NCBI GenBank assembly: GCA_902783155.1
Contig: CACZPR010000056.1
Location: 1 to 42,535 of the forward strand
Length of the DNA stretch: 42,535 nucleotides
Reading direction: 5' to 3'
From: an uncultured Spirochaetaceae bacterium
Lineage (GTDB): Bacteria; Spirochaetota; Spirochaetia; Treponematales; Treponemataceae
Position numbers and translations under genes: made by a program. The notes beneath the pieces are model-generated. The model made no database searches, was not told the DNA's origin, and saw only the letters and a program-made list of their open reading frames with translations. Below are positions 1 to 6,846 of this stretch, piece by piece (positions within the stretch are counted from its first letter, which is position 1; every line of letters starts with the position of its first letter).

Positions 1-76
1 TTCCAGAAAGCTCTGCAACTTTTACGTCTGCTACAGGCTCATCTGCAAATGAAAGTGCAGCCGCCGCGGCTGCCAT
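1..76 (-). CDS. N-terminal fragment of an exported (probably outer-membrane) protein
   Basis: Read leftward from the ATG at 76-74, the frame is open to the window edge and gives a run of six alanines, then LSFA followed by DEPVADVKVAELSG. This is the hydrophobic core and cleavage region of a signal peptide (expected cut after SFA) followed by an acidic mature N-terminus of a style common in Treponema surface proteins. There is no clear Shine-Dalgarno site before this ATG, and the signal peptide lacks a positively charged front end. The frame stays open upstream to another ATG at 127-125, inside the hairpin-rich element. Either the true start is that ATG, or the element has replaced the original start. 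Only about 25 residues are visible, so the family cannot be named. Confidence 0.5.
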   Translation of the reverse strand, partial: MAAAAAALSFADEPVADVKVAELSG

Positions 77-79
77 ATT

Positions 80-331
80 ACAATACAGGTGTATTGGGTA
101 CTTGCGATTTATGGGCGTTGCGGGCATGGAGAAGGGGTCCCGGCAGAGTGTAGCGGCGACCGGCGTTTTTTAAAGAGAATTATCCCGCTAGAAGGGGTAG
201 CGAAAGACCGCTTGCGGGCTGTAGCGAGGGGAAGACTTTCCCCTCTCAAAAATAAGATGTGCCAGAAATTGACGTAGGCAATTTCTGGGTAGTGAGGGAC
301 CTAAGGCCCGTACGTAGGGAAGGCTTTTCCC
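80..331. repeat. Hairpin-rich, G+C-rich intergenic element
   Basis: This stretch between two divergent genes is richer in G and C than its surroundings and carries at least four good inverted repeats: CAATAC/GTATTG (81-86 with 91-96, 4-nt loop), GAGGGGAA/TTCCCCTC (226-233 with 238-245, loop GACT), CCAGAAATTG/CAATTTCTGG (262-271 with 279-288, 7-nt loop) and GGGAA/TTCCC (317-321 with 327-331). The motif GTAGCG occurs three times (around 150, 197 and 221). No convincing protein reading exists. The look is that of a dispersed structured repeat or a structured RNA. Only one copy is in the window, so its repeat nature is an inference. Confidence 0.5.
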
Positions 332-357
332 AGACCCTTTAAAAAAAATCCCATTGC

Positions 358-366
358 TGGTATAAT
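358..366 (+). promoter_or_regulatory. Extended -10 promoter of the Lcl-domain gene
   Basis: TGG followed by a perfect TATAAT at 361-366 makes an extended -10 element. No good -35 is visible, as expected for this promoter type. Transcription would start near 373, giving a leader of about 42 nt before the ATG at 415. Confidence 0.55.
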
Positions 367-414
367 CAACTGTTAGATTATTTGTGGGAAAACCAATTTT
401 GGGGGATTTATTTT

Positions 415-1011
415 ATGGACAGAACTTTTTTTAAGCGCATACTTGTTGTTCTGGCGGCTGTGTTGATTTCGACACTCGTTTTTGCGTCCGAAAAATCGTA
501 CAAGGTGGGCGACATTGGTCCGGGCGGCGGAATTGTTTTTTATAAAAATGCGTCCGGTTTTTCTGTTGACAATGGAAGCGGGGAATCAAAAATCTGCCAC
601 TACCTTGAAGTTTCAAAAGAGGACATCGGATGTGCCTCCTGGGCGCCACGTTCATTGTCCGCCGCCAGTGCATCGACAAAATATGGGATCGGTGAGGGAA
701 TGGCCGCGACACAGGATATTCTCAACTCCGCCGGAAAAACTAAGCTGACATCCGAAAATTGTGCCGCCTATGCCTGCTCAAAATACAGGACATCCACAAC
801 AAAGGCCGGTGACTGGTTTTTGCCGACCAGCGATGAAATAAGGTTGATTTTCAAAAATCTTTCGCCGGAAAAAATTGACATAAACAATACGGAATTCTAT
901 TGGTCGTCATCGGTCGAAGCCGACAACCGTGCTTGGGCAAGAAAAAACAAAACTGCAACGGTGGATTCAATCGACAACAAATTTATGGTGCGCGCGGTCC
1001 ATGCCTTTTAG
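415..1011 (+). CDS. Exported Lcl/DUF1566-type domain protein
   Basis: A 198-residue protein starting MDRTFFKRILVVLAAVLIS, a clear signal peptide ending near FAS. An in-frame ATG at 382 would put extra residues before the signal peptide, so the 415 start is preferred; a G-rich run at 401-405 serves as ribosome site. The mature part opens with VGDIGPGGGIVFY, the usual opening of Lcl C-terminal/DUF1566 domains, and later has GDWFLPTSDEIRLI and FYWSSS, further hallmarks of that fold. These domains resemble C-type-lectin/FGE-like folds and are found in exported proteins; the ligand is unknown. Several cysteines (ICHY, IGCA, ENCAAYACS) could form disulfides outside the cytoplasm. The stop codon lies in the first unit of a 16-bp tandem repeat. 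Confidence 0.8.
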   Translation: MDRTFFKRILVVLAAVLISTLVFASEKSYKVGDIGPGGGIVFYKNASGFSVDNGSGESKICHYLEVSKEDIGCASWAPRSLSAASASTKYGIGEGMAATQDILNSAGKTKLTSENCAAYACSKYRTSTTKAGDWFLPTSDEIRLIFKNLSPEKIDINNTEFYWSSSVEADNRAWARKNKTATVDSIDNKFMVRAVHAF

Positions 1012-1084
1012 CAAAGGTGCATTTTGACAAAGGTGCGTTTTAGCAAACGTGCATTTTGACAAAGGTGCCTTTTGACGACATGTG
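1006..1084. repeat. 16-bp tandem repeat, four full units plus a partial
   Basis: Units start at 1006, 1022, 1038 and 1054, each TTTT(A/G)(G/A)CAAA(G/C)GTGC plus one variable base; a decayed 15-base unit follows at 1070. Units 1 and 3 carry TAGC and units 2 and 4 carry TGAC, so the array may have grown by duplication of a 32-bp pair. The stop codon of the upstream gene is within unit 1. The cupin gene begins 28 bp after the array. Confidence 0.85.
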
Positions 1085-1112
1085 TTTTAAAATCAACAGA
1101 AAAGAGGATTAA

Positions 1113-1463
1113 ATGAAAATCTGTTTTAACGAAATGCCGGTCTCCGATTTTCCAAAATTCAAGGGCGGCGAAAAATCTCTTTCCGCAAAAATGTTTTCGG
1201 ATGGAAGGGTAAAAATCATGCACGGGCTTTTGACTCCGGGTGCGTCAATCGGGATGCACACACATGACACATCCTGCGAGGCAATTTTTATAATCAGCGG
1301 AACCGGTAAAATGATTTACGATGGAGCCGAAGAAAAACTTGAGGCGGGCGACTGTCACTATTGCGAGAACGGCCACACCCACAGCCTTATAAACGATACA
1401 GCCGAGGACCTTGTTTTTTTTGCCGTGATTCCAGAGCTTTCGTGTAACAATCCAAAAGCCTGA
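1113..1463 (+). CDS. Small single-domain cupin protein
   Basis: A 116-residue cytoplasmic protein with one conserved cupin barrel. Motif 1 is seen as GMHTHDTSCEAIFIISGTG (two His and a Glu that bind metal), and motif 2 as AGDCHYCENGHTHSLIN with a further metal-binding His. The start follows a GAGG ribosome site. Such small cupins bind sugars, auxin-like or other small ligands, or act as isomerases; the sequence does not tell which. It converges on the polyphosphate kinase gene with only 3 bp between stop codons and no terminator. Cysteines next to the second motif are unusual but not diagnostic. Confidence 0.8.
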   Translation: MKICFNEMPVSDFPKFKGGEKSLSAKMFSDGRVKIMHGLLTPGASIGMHTHDTSCEAIFIISGTGKMIYDGAEEKLEAGDCHYCENGHTHSLINDTAEDLVFFAVIPELSCNNPKA

Positions 1464-1466
1464 AAT

Positions 1467-3656
1467 CTATCCGCGTCTCACCTCAAACTCCAGCTTGGGT
1501 TTGGACTCTTTTGAATCGTTAATCCTGCGGTAGCTTTGGTAGAGCTGCTCCTGCACGTTGAGCGGATTTTCTCCTTCGCCAGTTGTTGCGGGAATCCATG
1601 TTCCGTCGTTTTGCAAAAGGTGGGTCTGGGTATTGTCCTCAAAATACATCATCAGGGTTTCCTTCACTTTTTGGAAAACCTGTTTGTCCGTCACCGGGAA
1701 CATGAGTTCAATGCGTCGGTCAAGGTTCCTTTCCATCCAGTCCGCGCTGCTCAAAAATAGTTCCTCCTCGCCCCCGTTCTGGAAATAGCAAATCCTGCTG
1801 TGCTCAAGGTAGCGTCCGATTGTGCTGACAACACGGATATTTTCGCTCACGCCCTCAACACCCGGAACAAGCGTGCAGATTCCACGGATGTTAAGCAAAA
1901 TCCTTACCCCGGCCTGGCTTGCTGCGTACAGTTTTTTGACAATCTCCGGGTGGCACAGGCTGTTCATTTTTGCAACTATGAGACCCGGATTTTCTGGACT
2001 GCTCTGCTGTATTTCGCGGTTGATTAAATCAATCAGTTTTTGCTTCAGGGTGATTGGGGCCATAAAAAGATGCCGCATTGTCTGGACCGCACTGTAGCCC
2101 GAAATCACGTTGAGGAAAAATGTTGCGTCCGATGCAATCTGCGGGTTGCTTGTGAAAATCGAAAAATCCTGATAGACCTTTGCCGTTCCCGGATTGTAGT
2201 TTCCGGTGCTGAGATGGACGTAGCGTCTCAATCCATCCGACTCCCGCCTGATTACCAATGCAATTTTTGCGTGTACCTTTATGTTCACAATTCCGTAGAC
2301 AACTGTGACACCGGCGTTAATCAGCTCGTTCACCCATGAAATGTTCCGCTGTTCGTCAAACCTTGCCTTGACCTCGACAAATGCCGTGACCTGTTTTCCA
2401 TTTTGTGCCGCCTTTTCCAGTGCGCGTACAATCGGACTGTTGCTTCCTGTGCGGTAGAGCGTCATCTTGATTGAAAGCACATCCTTGTCAAGCGATGCGT
2501 CCTGAATAAATTTTACAACCGGGTCAAAACTCTGGTACGGAACATTCAGCAGCACATCATGCGAGCGAATTGTGTTCCACAAAAATCCATCGGACGGAAG
2601 GTCTGCCGGATAAAAATGTTTCCACGCCGGATACTGCAAGTTTTCTTTTCCATCAAAATCCTCGTCGGCAAGTTCCTTGAGGCATGTCAAATCAACAGGA
2701 CCGTCAACGCAATACAAATCGTCATCGCCGAGCTGGAGCTTGCTTTTTATGTAGTCCGACAAAGTTTTGCTGGTGGAATTGCAGATTGCCTGGACCGGGA
2801 AGGATGACTGACGTTTTACCAGAACCTCTTCCATTGCCTGGATGAATTTTTCACCGGCATCCTCGTCAACGGCAAAATCAGCGTCACGGTTCACCTTGAA
2901 AAGCAGGGATTCCTTAACCTCGTACCCAGGGAAAAGACTGTCGCCAAAGGATGCAATCACGTCGTCAACAAGGGTAAACATTTTGCATTTTTTTCCATCA
3001 GGATTTTCATGTGCCCTGTCTTCGCCTTGATTTTCATCCGCAAATTTTTCGTCATCGGGCAGCCATATAATTCCCGGAACATCGGACGGAATCTGGACAA
3101 CCGCCACACCTTCCTTGGAATCTTTTTTTACGGAAAAAATTTCATCCTTCACGCGGAAACCTTCCCTTGGTCCCAAAAGAAATGCCGCGTAAGAATGTCT
3201 GTTCGCGATGTGCGGAAATTCTTCTCCATCGGTTCTGAGCGGAGTCAAAAGCGGGTAGATTTGATTTTTGAAATAGCTTTGGGCAAATGCTGTCTGTGAC
3301 GGAGAATAGTCCCCCGACTGCACATAGCCAATCCCATTTTCACGGAGCTGGGGCAAAATCTCCCTGTCCAAAAGCTCGTACTGCTCACCGATTATTTCAT
3401 GGCAGCGTTCGGAAATTCTTTTCAAAAGTCCAGACGGAGTAAGACCGGATGCCTCAGTTATGTTTGGGGATTTCATCAGCTCCCGTTTTATTGATGCGAC
3501 ACGGACCTGAAAAAATTCATCAAAATTGGAGGTGACTATGGAAAGAAAATTCAGTCTCTCCAGAAGCGGGACCGTCTTTTTTTTTGCCTCGTTAAGAACT
3601 CTTGCGTTGAATTCAATCCAGCTCAACTCTCGGTTTATAAACGGAAATTTTGACAT
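1467..3656 (-). CDS. ppk: Polyphosphate kinase 1
   Basis: 729 residues, normal for PPK1. The enzyme reversibly moves the terminal phosphate of ATP to a growing polyphosphate chain. The N-terminal domain starts FPFINRELSWIEFN and has SNFDEFFQVRVASIK, both typical. The catalytic PLD-like half has VHLSTGNYNPGTAKVYQDF with His481 at the place of the autophosphorylated histidine, and RYLEHSRICYF with His619 as the second catalytic histidine, followed by SSADWMERNLDRRIE. The ribosome site AGGAGGT overlaps the stop codon of the upstream ppx gene, 10 bp away, so the two are co-transcribed and probably translationally coupled. No residue appears to be missing. Confidence 0.97.
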   Translation of the reverse strand: MSKFPFINRELSWIEFNARVLNEAKKKTVPLLERLNFLSIVTSNFDEFFQVRVASIKRELMKSPNITEASGLTPSGLLKRISERCHEIIGEQYELLDREILPQLRENGIGYVQSGDYSPSQTAFAQSYFKNQIYPLLTPLRTDGEEFPHIANRHSYAAFLLGPREGFRVKDEIFSVKKDSKEGVAVVQIPSDVPGIIWLPDDEKFADENQGEDRAHENPDGKKCKMFTLVDDVIASFGDSLFPGYEVKESLLFKVNRDADFAVDEDAGEKFIQAMEEVLVKRQSSFPVQAICNSTSKTLSDYIKSKLQLGDDDLYCVDGPVDLTCLKELADEDFDGKENLQYPAWKHFYPADLPSDGFLWNTIRSHDVLLNVPYQSFDPVVKFIQDASLDKDVLSIKMTLYRTGSNSPIVRALEKAAQNGKQVTAFVEVKARFDEQRNISWVNELINAGVTVVYGIVNIKVHAKIALVIRRESDGLRRYVHLSTGNYNPGTAKVYQDFSIFTSNPQIASDATFFLNVISGYSAVQTMRHLFMAPITLKQKLIDLINREIQQSSPENPGLIVAKMNSLCHPEIVKKLYAASQAGVRILLNIRGICTLVPGVEGVSENIRVVSTIGRYLEHSRICYFQNGGEEELFLSSADWMERNLDRRIELMFPVTDKQVFQKVKETLMMYFEDNTQTHLLQNDGTWIPATTGEGENPLNVQEQLYQSYRRINDSKESKPKLEFEVRRG

Positions 3657-3666
3657 ACCCTACCTC

Positions 3667-5229
3667 CTAGACCAGAACGACCTTGTAGCCAAAGACATTT
3701 TCAAACATCTCGCATTTTTCGTTGATTGCGATTTTTTCCAGACGCAGATTGTCAACCGTGTTCACCTGCAGTGTCAGCGTGTCCTTTCCAAGACTCACCG
3801 TGCAGTCCGGGAATTTTTGTCTGTGGCTTCTGTCCATGGCGTCGGCAAGTCTGAGGATTGCTGTCAGCTTCAAGATGGTCAGACGGATTGCTCTTGGCTG
3901 CAACTTGAATTCGCTGTCGTCCTGCGGAATCTTTTGTCCACGGTGGTACCCCGCAATCTGTGCGACAATCCCGATGTCCTCGCGGCTGAGTCCAAAAATT
4001 TCCGACTGGCTGATTATGTAGTGGCTGTGCAGGTTGTGGTCCCTCGGCCTTATGAACATGCCAATGTCATGGAGGATTGCGGAGATTTCAAGAAGAAGCC
4101 TTTCATGCCGTGTCATTCCAAGCTCACTTTCAAGACAGTCGTAAATCTTCAGACTGATTTCGCGCACAAAGTCAGCATGTTTTTCGTCGCCCTGATATTT
4201 CCGCAGAAGGGTGGTCGCTCCCGCAATAATCTGGGCATCGAATTCCTTTTGCAGATTTTCATCTTCCTTGGAGCTTCTGCTGATTAAAAGTCCCTCGCGG
4301 ATTGAGGTTTCCGGCACAACAAGGGAACTTACGGATGTCACCTTGACAAATTCCTTGTACGCTGAAAGTGACAGCTGGAAAGTCTGTGCGTCCGAATAAG
4401 AAAGATGGAAGCGTCCAATGATTTCGTCCATCGAATACTGCTGGATTTTATCAACAAAGTCTAAAAAATCCTGCCGCTGGATTTCCCACAAAAATGGAGA
4501 TATGGCGGTCCCGCAAAAGAGTGCCGCAATGCTCATGTCATGCCCGACCGCTATAAACTGTGCGACCTGGTTCAAGTTCAGTTCGGAATTGAGCTGGGAA
4601 CGGGCGTTTCTGATGTAGTCCTTCAAAAATCTGCGTCCATCCTCGGCTTTCTGTTCATCCGAAAGACTTGCGGCAAGTGCGTAAATCTGCTGCTCGATTA
4701 TTATGGTTCCAAGCCTCATTGAATGTGCGACCGCAATCCGGCCCTTTTCCAAAAGCATCATCTCGGTGGAGCCGCCGGAAATCTCCAGAATAACTGTGTC
4801 TGCGTTCTGGAATCTGGAGCTTACTTCCTTTAGACATTCGGTTACGGCAATATAGCGGAGACGGTTTTCTTCAATTCCATCAATGACACGGACCGTAAAT
4901 CCTGTTCGCACTTTGATTCTGTCAACAAATGGGTCTCTGTTTACGGCTTCGCGGACTGCGCTTGTTCCTATGACAAAAGTTTCGTCCTTTGAGATTCCCC
5001 ATGCCTTTAGCTGCTCGGCATATCGGTTCATAATCTGCACACATGAGGACTGTGTTCCCGTGCTGATTGAGCCGAACGTAAAGACATCCCGCCCAATGTT
5101 TATGGGAAATTCACTGCGGTCCAAAACCGTAACCCTGTGAGTATTTTGTTCTGCACTTGGCAACTCAGCAACCAGGAGTCTTATCCCCGTGGAGCCGATT
5201 TCAATGACTGCCTGCGGGGTCTGCAACAT
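3667..5229 (-). CDS. ppx: Exopolyphosphatase/GppA-family phosphatase with HD domain
   Basis: 520 residues. Residues about 1-310 form the ASKHA-fold PPX/GppA domain: VIEIGSTGIRLLVAE (phosphate loop 1, with Glu where Asp is usual), GTSAVREAVNR (catalytic Glu region) and ILEISGGSTEMMLLE (second phosphate loop). The C-terminal part has an HD-type domain, ISAILHDIGMFIRPRDHNLHSHYI, as in the long PPX/GppA enzymes. It should hydrolyse polyphosphate and perhaps pppGpp. The start follows AAGGAG. Its place directly before ppk suggests balanced control of polyphosphate synthesis and breakdown. Whether it prefers polyphosphate or pppGpp cannot be told from sequence. Confidence 0.92.
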   Translation of the reverse strand: MLQTPQAVIEIGSTGIRLLVAELPSAEQNTHRVTVLDRSEFPINIGRDVFTFGSISTGTQSSCVQIMNRYAEQLKAWGISKDETFVIGTSAVREAVNRDPFVDRIKVRTGFTVRVIDGIEENRLRYIAVTECLKEVSSRFQNADTVILEISGGSTEMMLLEKGRIAVAHSMRLGTIIIEQQIYALAASLSDEQKAEDGRRFLKDYIRNARSQLNSELNLNQVAQFIAVGHDMSIAALFCGTAISPFLWEIQRQDFLDFVDKIQQYSMDEIIGRFHLSYSDAQTFQLSLSAYKEFVKVTSVSSLVVPETSIREGLLISRSSKEDENLQKEFDAQIIAGATTLLRKYQGDEKHADFVREISLKIYDCLESELGMTRHERLLLEISAILHDIGMFIRPRDHNLHSHYIISQSEIFGLSREDIGIVAQIAGYHRGQKIPQDDSEFKLQPRAIRLTILKLTAILRLADAMDRSHRQKFPDCTVSLGKDTLTLQVNTVDNLRLEKIAINEKCEMFENVFGYKVVLV

Positions 5230-5256
5230 CGTCTCCTTAAACTATAAGAGCTTCTT

Positions 5257-6690
5257 TTAAAGCTTGTCTATCAGCATGGAACACTTGCCGGACGGAATCG
5301 GCAGTGTCTTTTTCTTGTGGTCCAGTATGTTTATCGTAAAGTAGTACAGTTTTTCGCTTTCCATCTGGATTTCCCATCCCCTTGTGCTCTTGTTGCTCAA
5401 AATTGTAATCAGGTTGCGCTTGAGGGACAGTTTTTCAATTCCCATAATCTCCAGACTTGGAATAACCCAGTCAACGGTCTTTCGTGGCAGGCTGATTTCA
5501 AGTCCAATGATGTTTTCTATCATCAGCGCGATTGTGGAAAGTCCAACAAAGTGCAGGAAACGCTTTCTTGGGAAATCCGAGTCGCCCTTTAGCTGCGCGG
5601 GACCTTCTTTTGTCGGAAGATACGCTTCGTACAGGTCGCCCTTCTTTTTTTCATCAAGCGGGCTGAGTCCTTCCAGAATATAATACAGATGCCGGATTGC
5701 ACATTCACGCGCAAATGCATACTGCTGGTATTTTTCCAGACCCTTGATTACCATAAAGTTGAACGGAAGGAAAACGGAGCCCTTGAATCCTTCTCCTGTT
5801 TCCTTGAACTCTGGGCTGTCCACACTCAATGACGGGAATGGATGGTCTGTTCCAAAAGTTTCCGGGTTGGAAAGATGCGCAATCAGCATGTCGGCACGGT
5901 CTGCGTTTGGAAGCTCGGCAAGAAGTGGCCAGAATCCGGCGATAGTTTTTGAGGAAAGACGCTGCTCGTCCTTGTCAAGATCGTGGTAGAACTTGGTTTC
6001 CGGATTCCACATCAGCGAGTTGATTCGGGTCTTCAGGCTGAAATACATCTTCTTGTACTTGAAGCCAATGTCCTTGTCGTTGAGTATGTCCCCAAGCGCG
6101 GACATGTGCGCTGCGTTGATTGCCATGCACGAGTTGAAATCAACAGGATAATAGGTCCCCTTGCGCGGCGAGTTGAACATATTTGAAAATTCAAATGGAA
6201 CCGAGTAGAGACCATTTTCCTGCTTGAACGTCCTGTCAATCCACTCCATGTATTTTTCCAGAATCGGCATGACATCCTTTACACGTCGTTTGTTCGCTGA
6301 CTTGTGGTAAAGGTTGAACTCCGCCCATGCGAATAGTGGAAAACCAATTCCCTCCGGATTTTCCTTGGTTGTTATGGGTGTGTTCGTTTTTGTGTCATAC
6401 TTCCACCGGATTGCACCGTTTTCTTCCTGCCGCTCGTAAAAGTAGTCTATATTTTTGTTCGCGGGGAAATTTCTGTTCGAGTAGACTAAGAAAAAGGACG
6501 AAAATATGGCTTCGGACTGGTCGAGTATGTACTTTCCGTTCATGGGATAAATAAACAGACCATCGGCGGACTGCTCCCCCGAGGACGGATCAATCCAATA
6601 GTCGGACAGCCAGTTCCAGGTCTTGTCATATATGTCCACAAAGTCCTGGTCATAAAAATGTATCTTCGGAAAATCGCGCTTATTTAACAT
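5257..6690 (-). CDS. Six-hairpin glycosidase (MGH1/GH63-like)
   Basis: 477 residues from the ATG at 6690, chosen because AGGAG lies 5 nt upstream; a longer frame from 6726 has no ribosome site. There is no signal peptide, so it is cytoplasmic. Segments such as GIGFPLFAWAEF, YPVDFNSCMAINAAHM, LMWNPETKFYHDLD and TIAGFWPLLAELP match the (alpha/alpha)6 toroid enzymes of the MGH1/GH63/trehalase group, which cut alpha-linked sugars or compatible solutes. The substrate is not evident. The last ~80 residues form a small beta-rich C-terminal domain. It is 27 bp upstream of ppx and probably heads a three-gene operon with ppx and ppk. Confidence 0.8.
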   Translation of the reverse strand: MLNKRDFPKIHFYDQDFVDIYDKTWNWLSDYWIDPSSGEQSADGLFIYPMNGKYILDQSEAIFSSFFLVYSNRNFPANKNIDYFYERQEENGAIRWKYDTKTNTPITTKENPEGIGFPLFAWAEFNLYHKSANKRRVKDVMPILEKYMEWIDRTFKQENGLYSVPFEFSNMFNSPRKGTYYPVDFNSCMAINAAHMSALGDILNDKDIGFKYKKMYFSLKTRINSLMWNPETKFYHDLDKDEQRLSSKTIAGFWPLLAELPNADRADMLIAHLSNPETFGTDHPFPSLSVDSPEFKETGEGFKGSVFLPFNFMVIKGLEKYQQYAFARECAIRHLYYILEGLSPLDEKKKGDLYEAYLPTKEGPAQLKGDSDFPRKRFLHFVGLSTIALMIENIIGLEISLPRKTVDWVIPSLEIMGIEKLSLKRNLITILSNKSTRGWEIQMESEKLYYFTINILDHKKKTLPIPSGKCSMLIDKL

Positions 6691-6760
6691 ACTGCTCCTA
6701 CGGGATTTTCTCAGAATCCTTTGCATATTCCGGAAAATTTTACCTTTTTCTTTAACCTAG

Positions 6761-6769
6761 ATTATATCA
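6761..6769 (-). promoter_or_regulatory. Extended -10 promoter for the glycosidase-ppx-ppk unit
   Basis: On the minus strand TGA is followed by a perfect TATAAT (6766-6761). Transcription would begin near 6754, about 64 nt before the ATG at 6690. No matching -35 is visible. Confidence 0.5.
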
Positions 6770-6787
6770 CAACTATTGCAAAAACGG

Positions 6788-6793
6788 TATAAT
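6788..6793 (+). promoter_or_regulatory. -10 box for the GatB-asparaginase gene
   Basis: A perfect TATAAT lies 53 bp before the chosen ATG at 6847, back to back with the leftward promoter. The -35 region is not convincing. Confidence 0.4.
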
Positions 6794-6846
6794 TTTAAAA
6801 ATTTTTTTCAAATTTTAATGGAAAACCATTGACAATGGGAGACAAT

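Noticed and set aside
3-173. Rightward open frame at the window start reading ...AAAAAAILQYRC...
   Set aside because: The opposite strand gives a typical signal-peptide core over the same bases; the rightward reading runs into the hairpin element and has no family pattern.
3526-4287. Rightward 253-codon open frame across ppk and ppx
   Set aside because: It lies antisense to well-supported coding sequence of two conserved enzymes and has no domain pattern.
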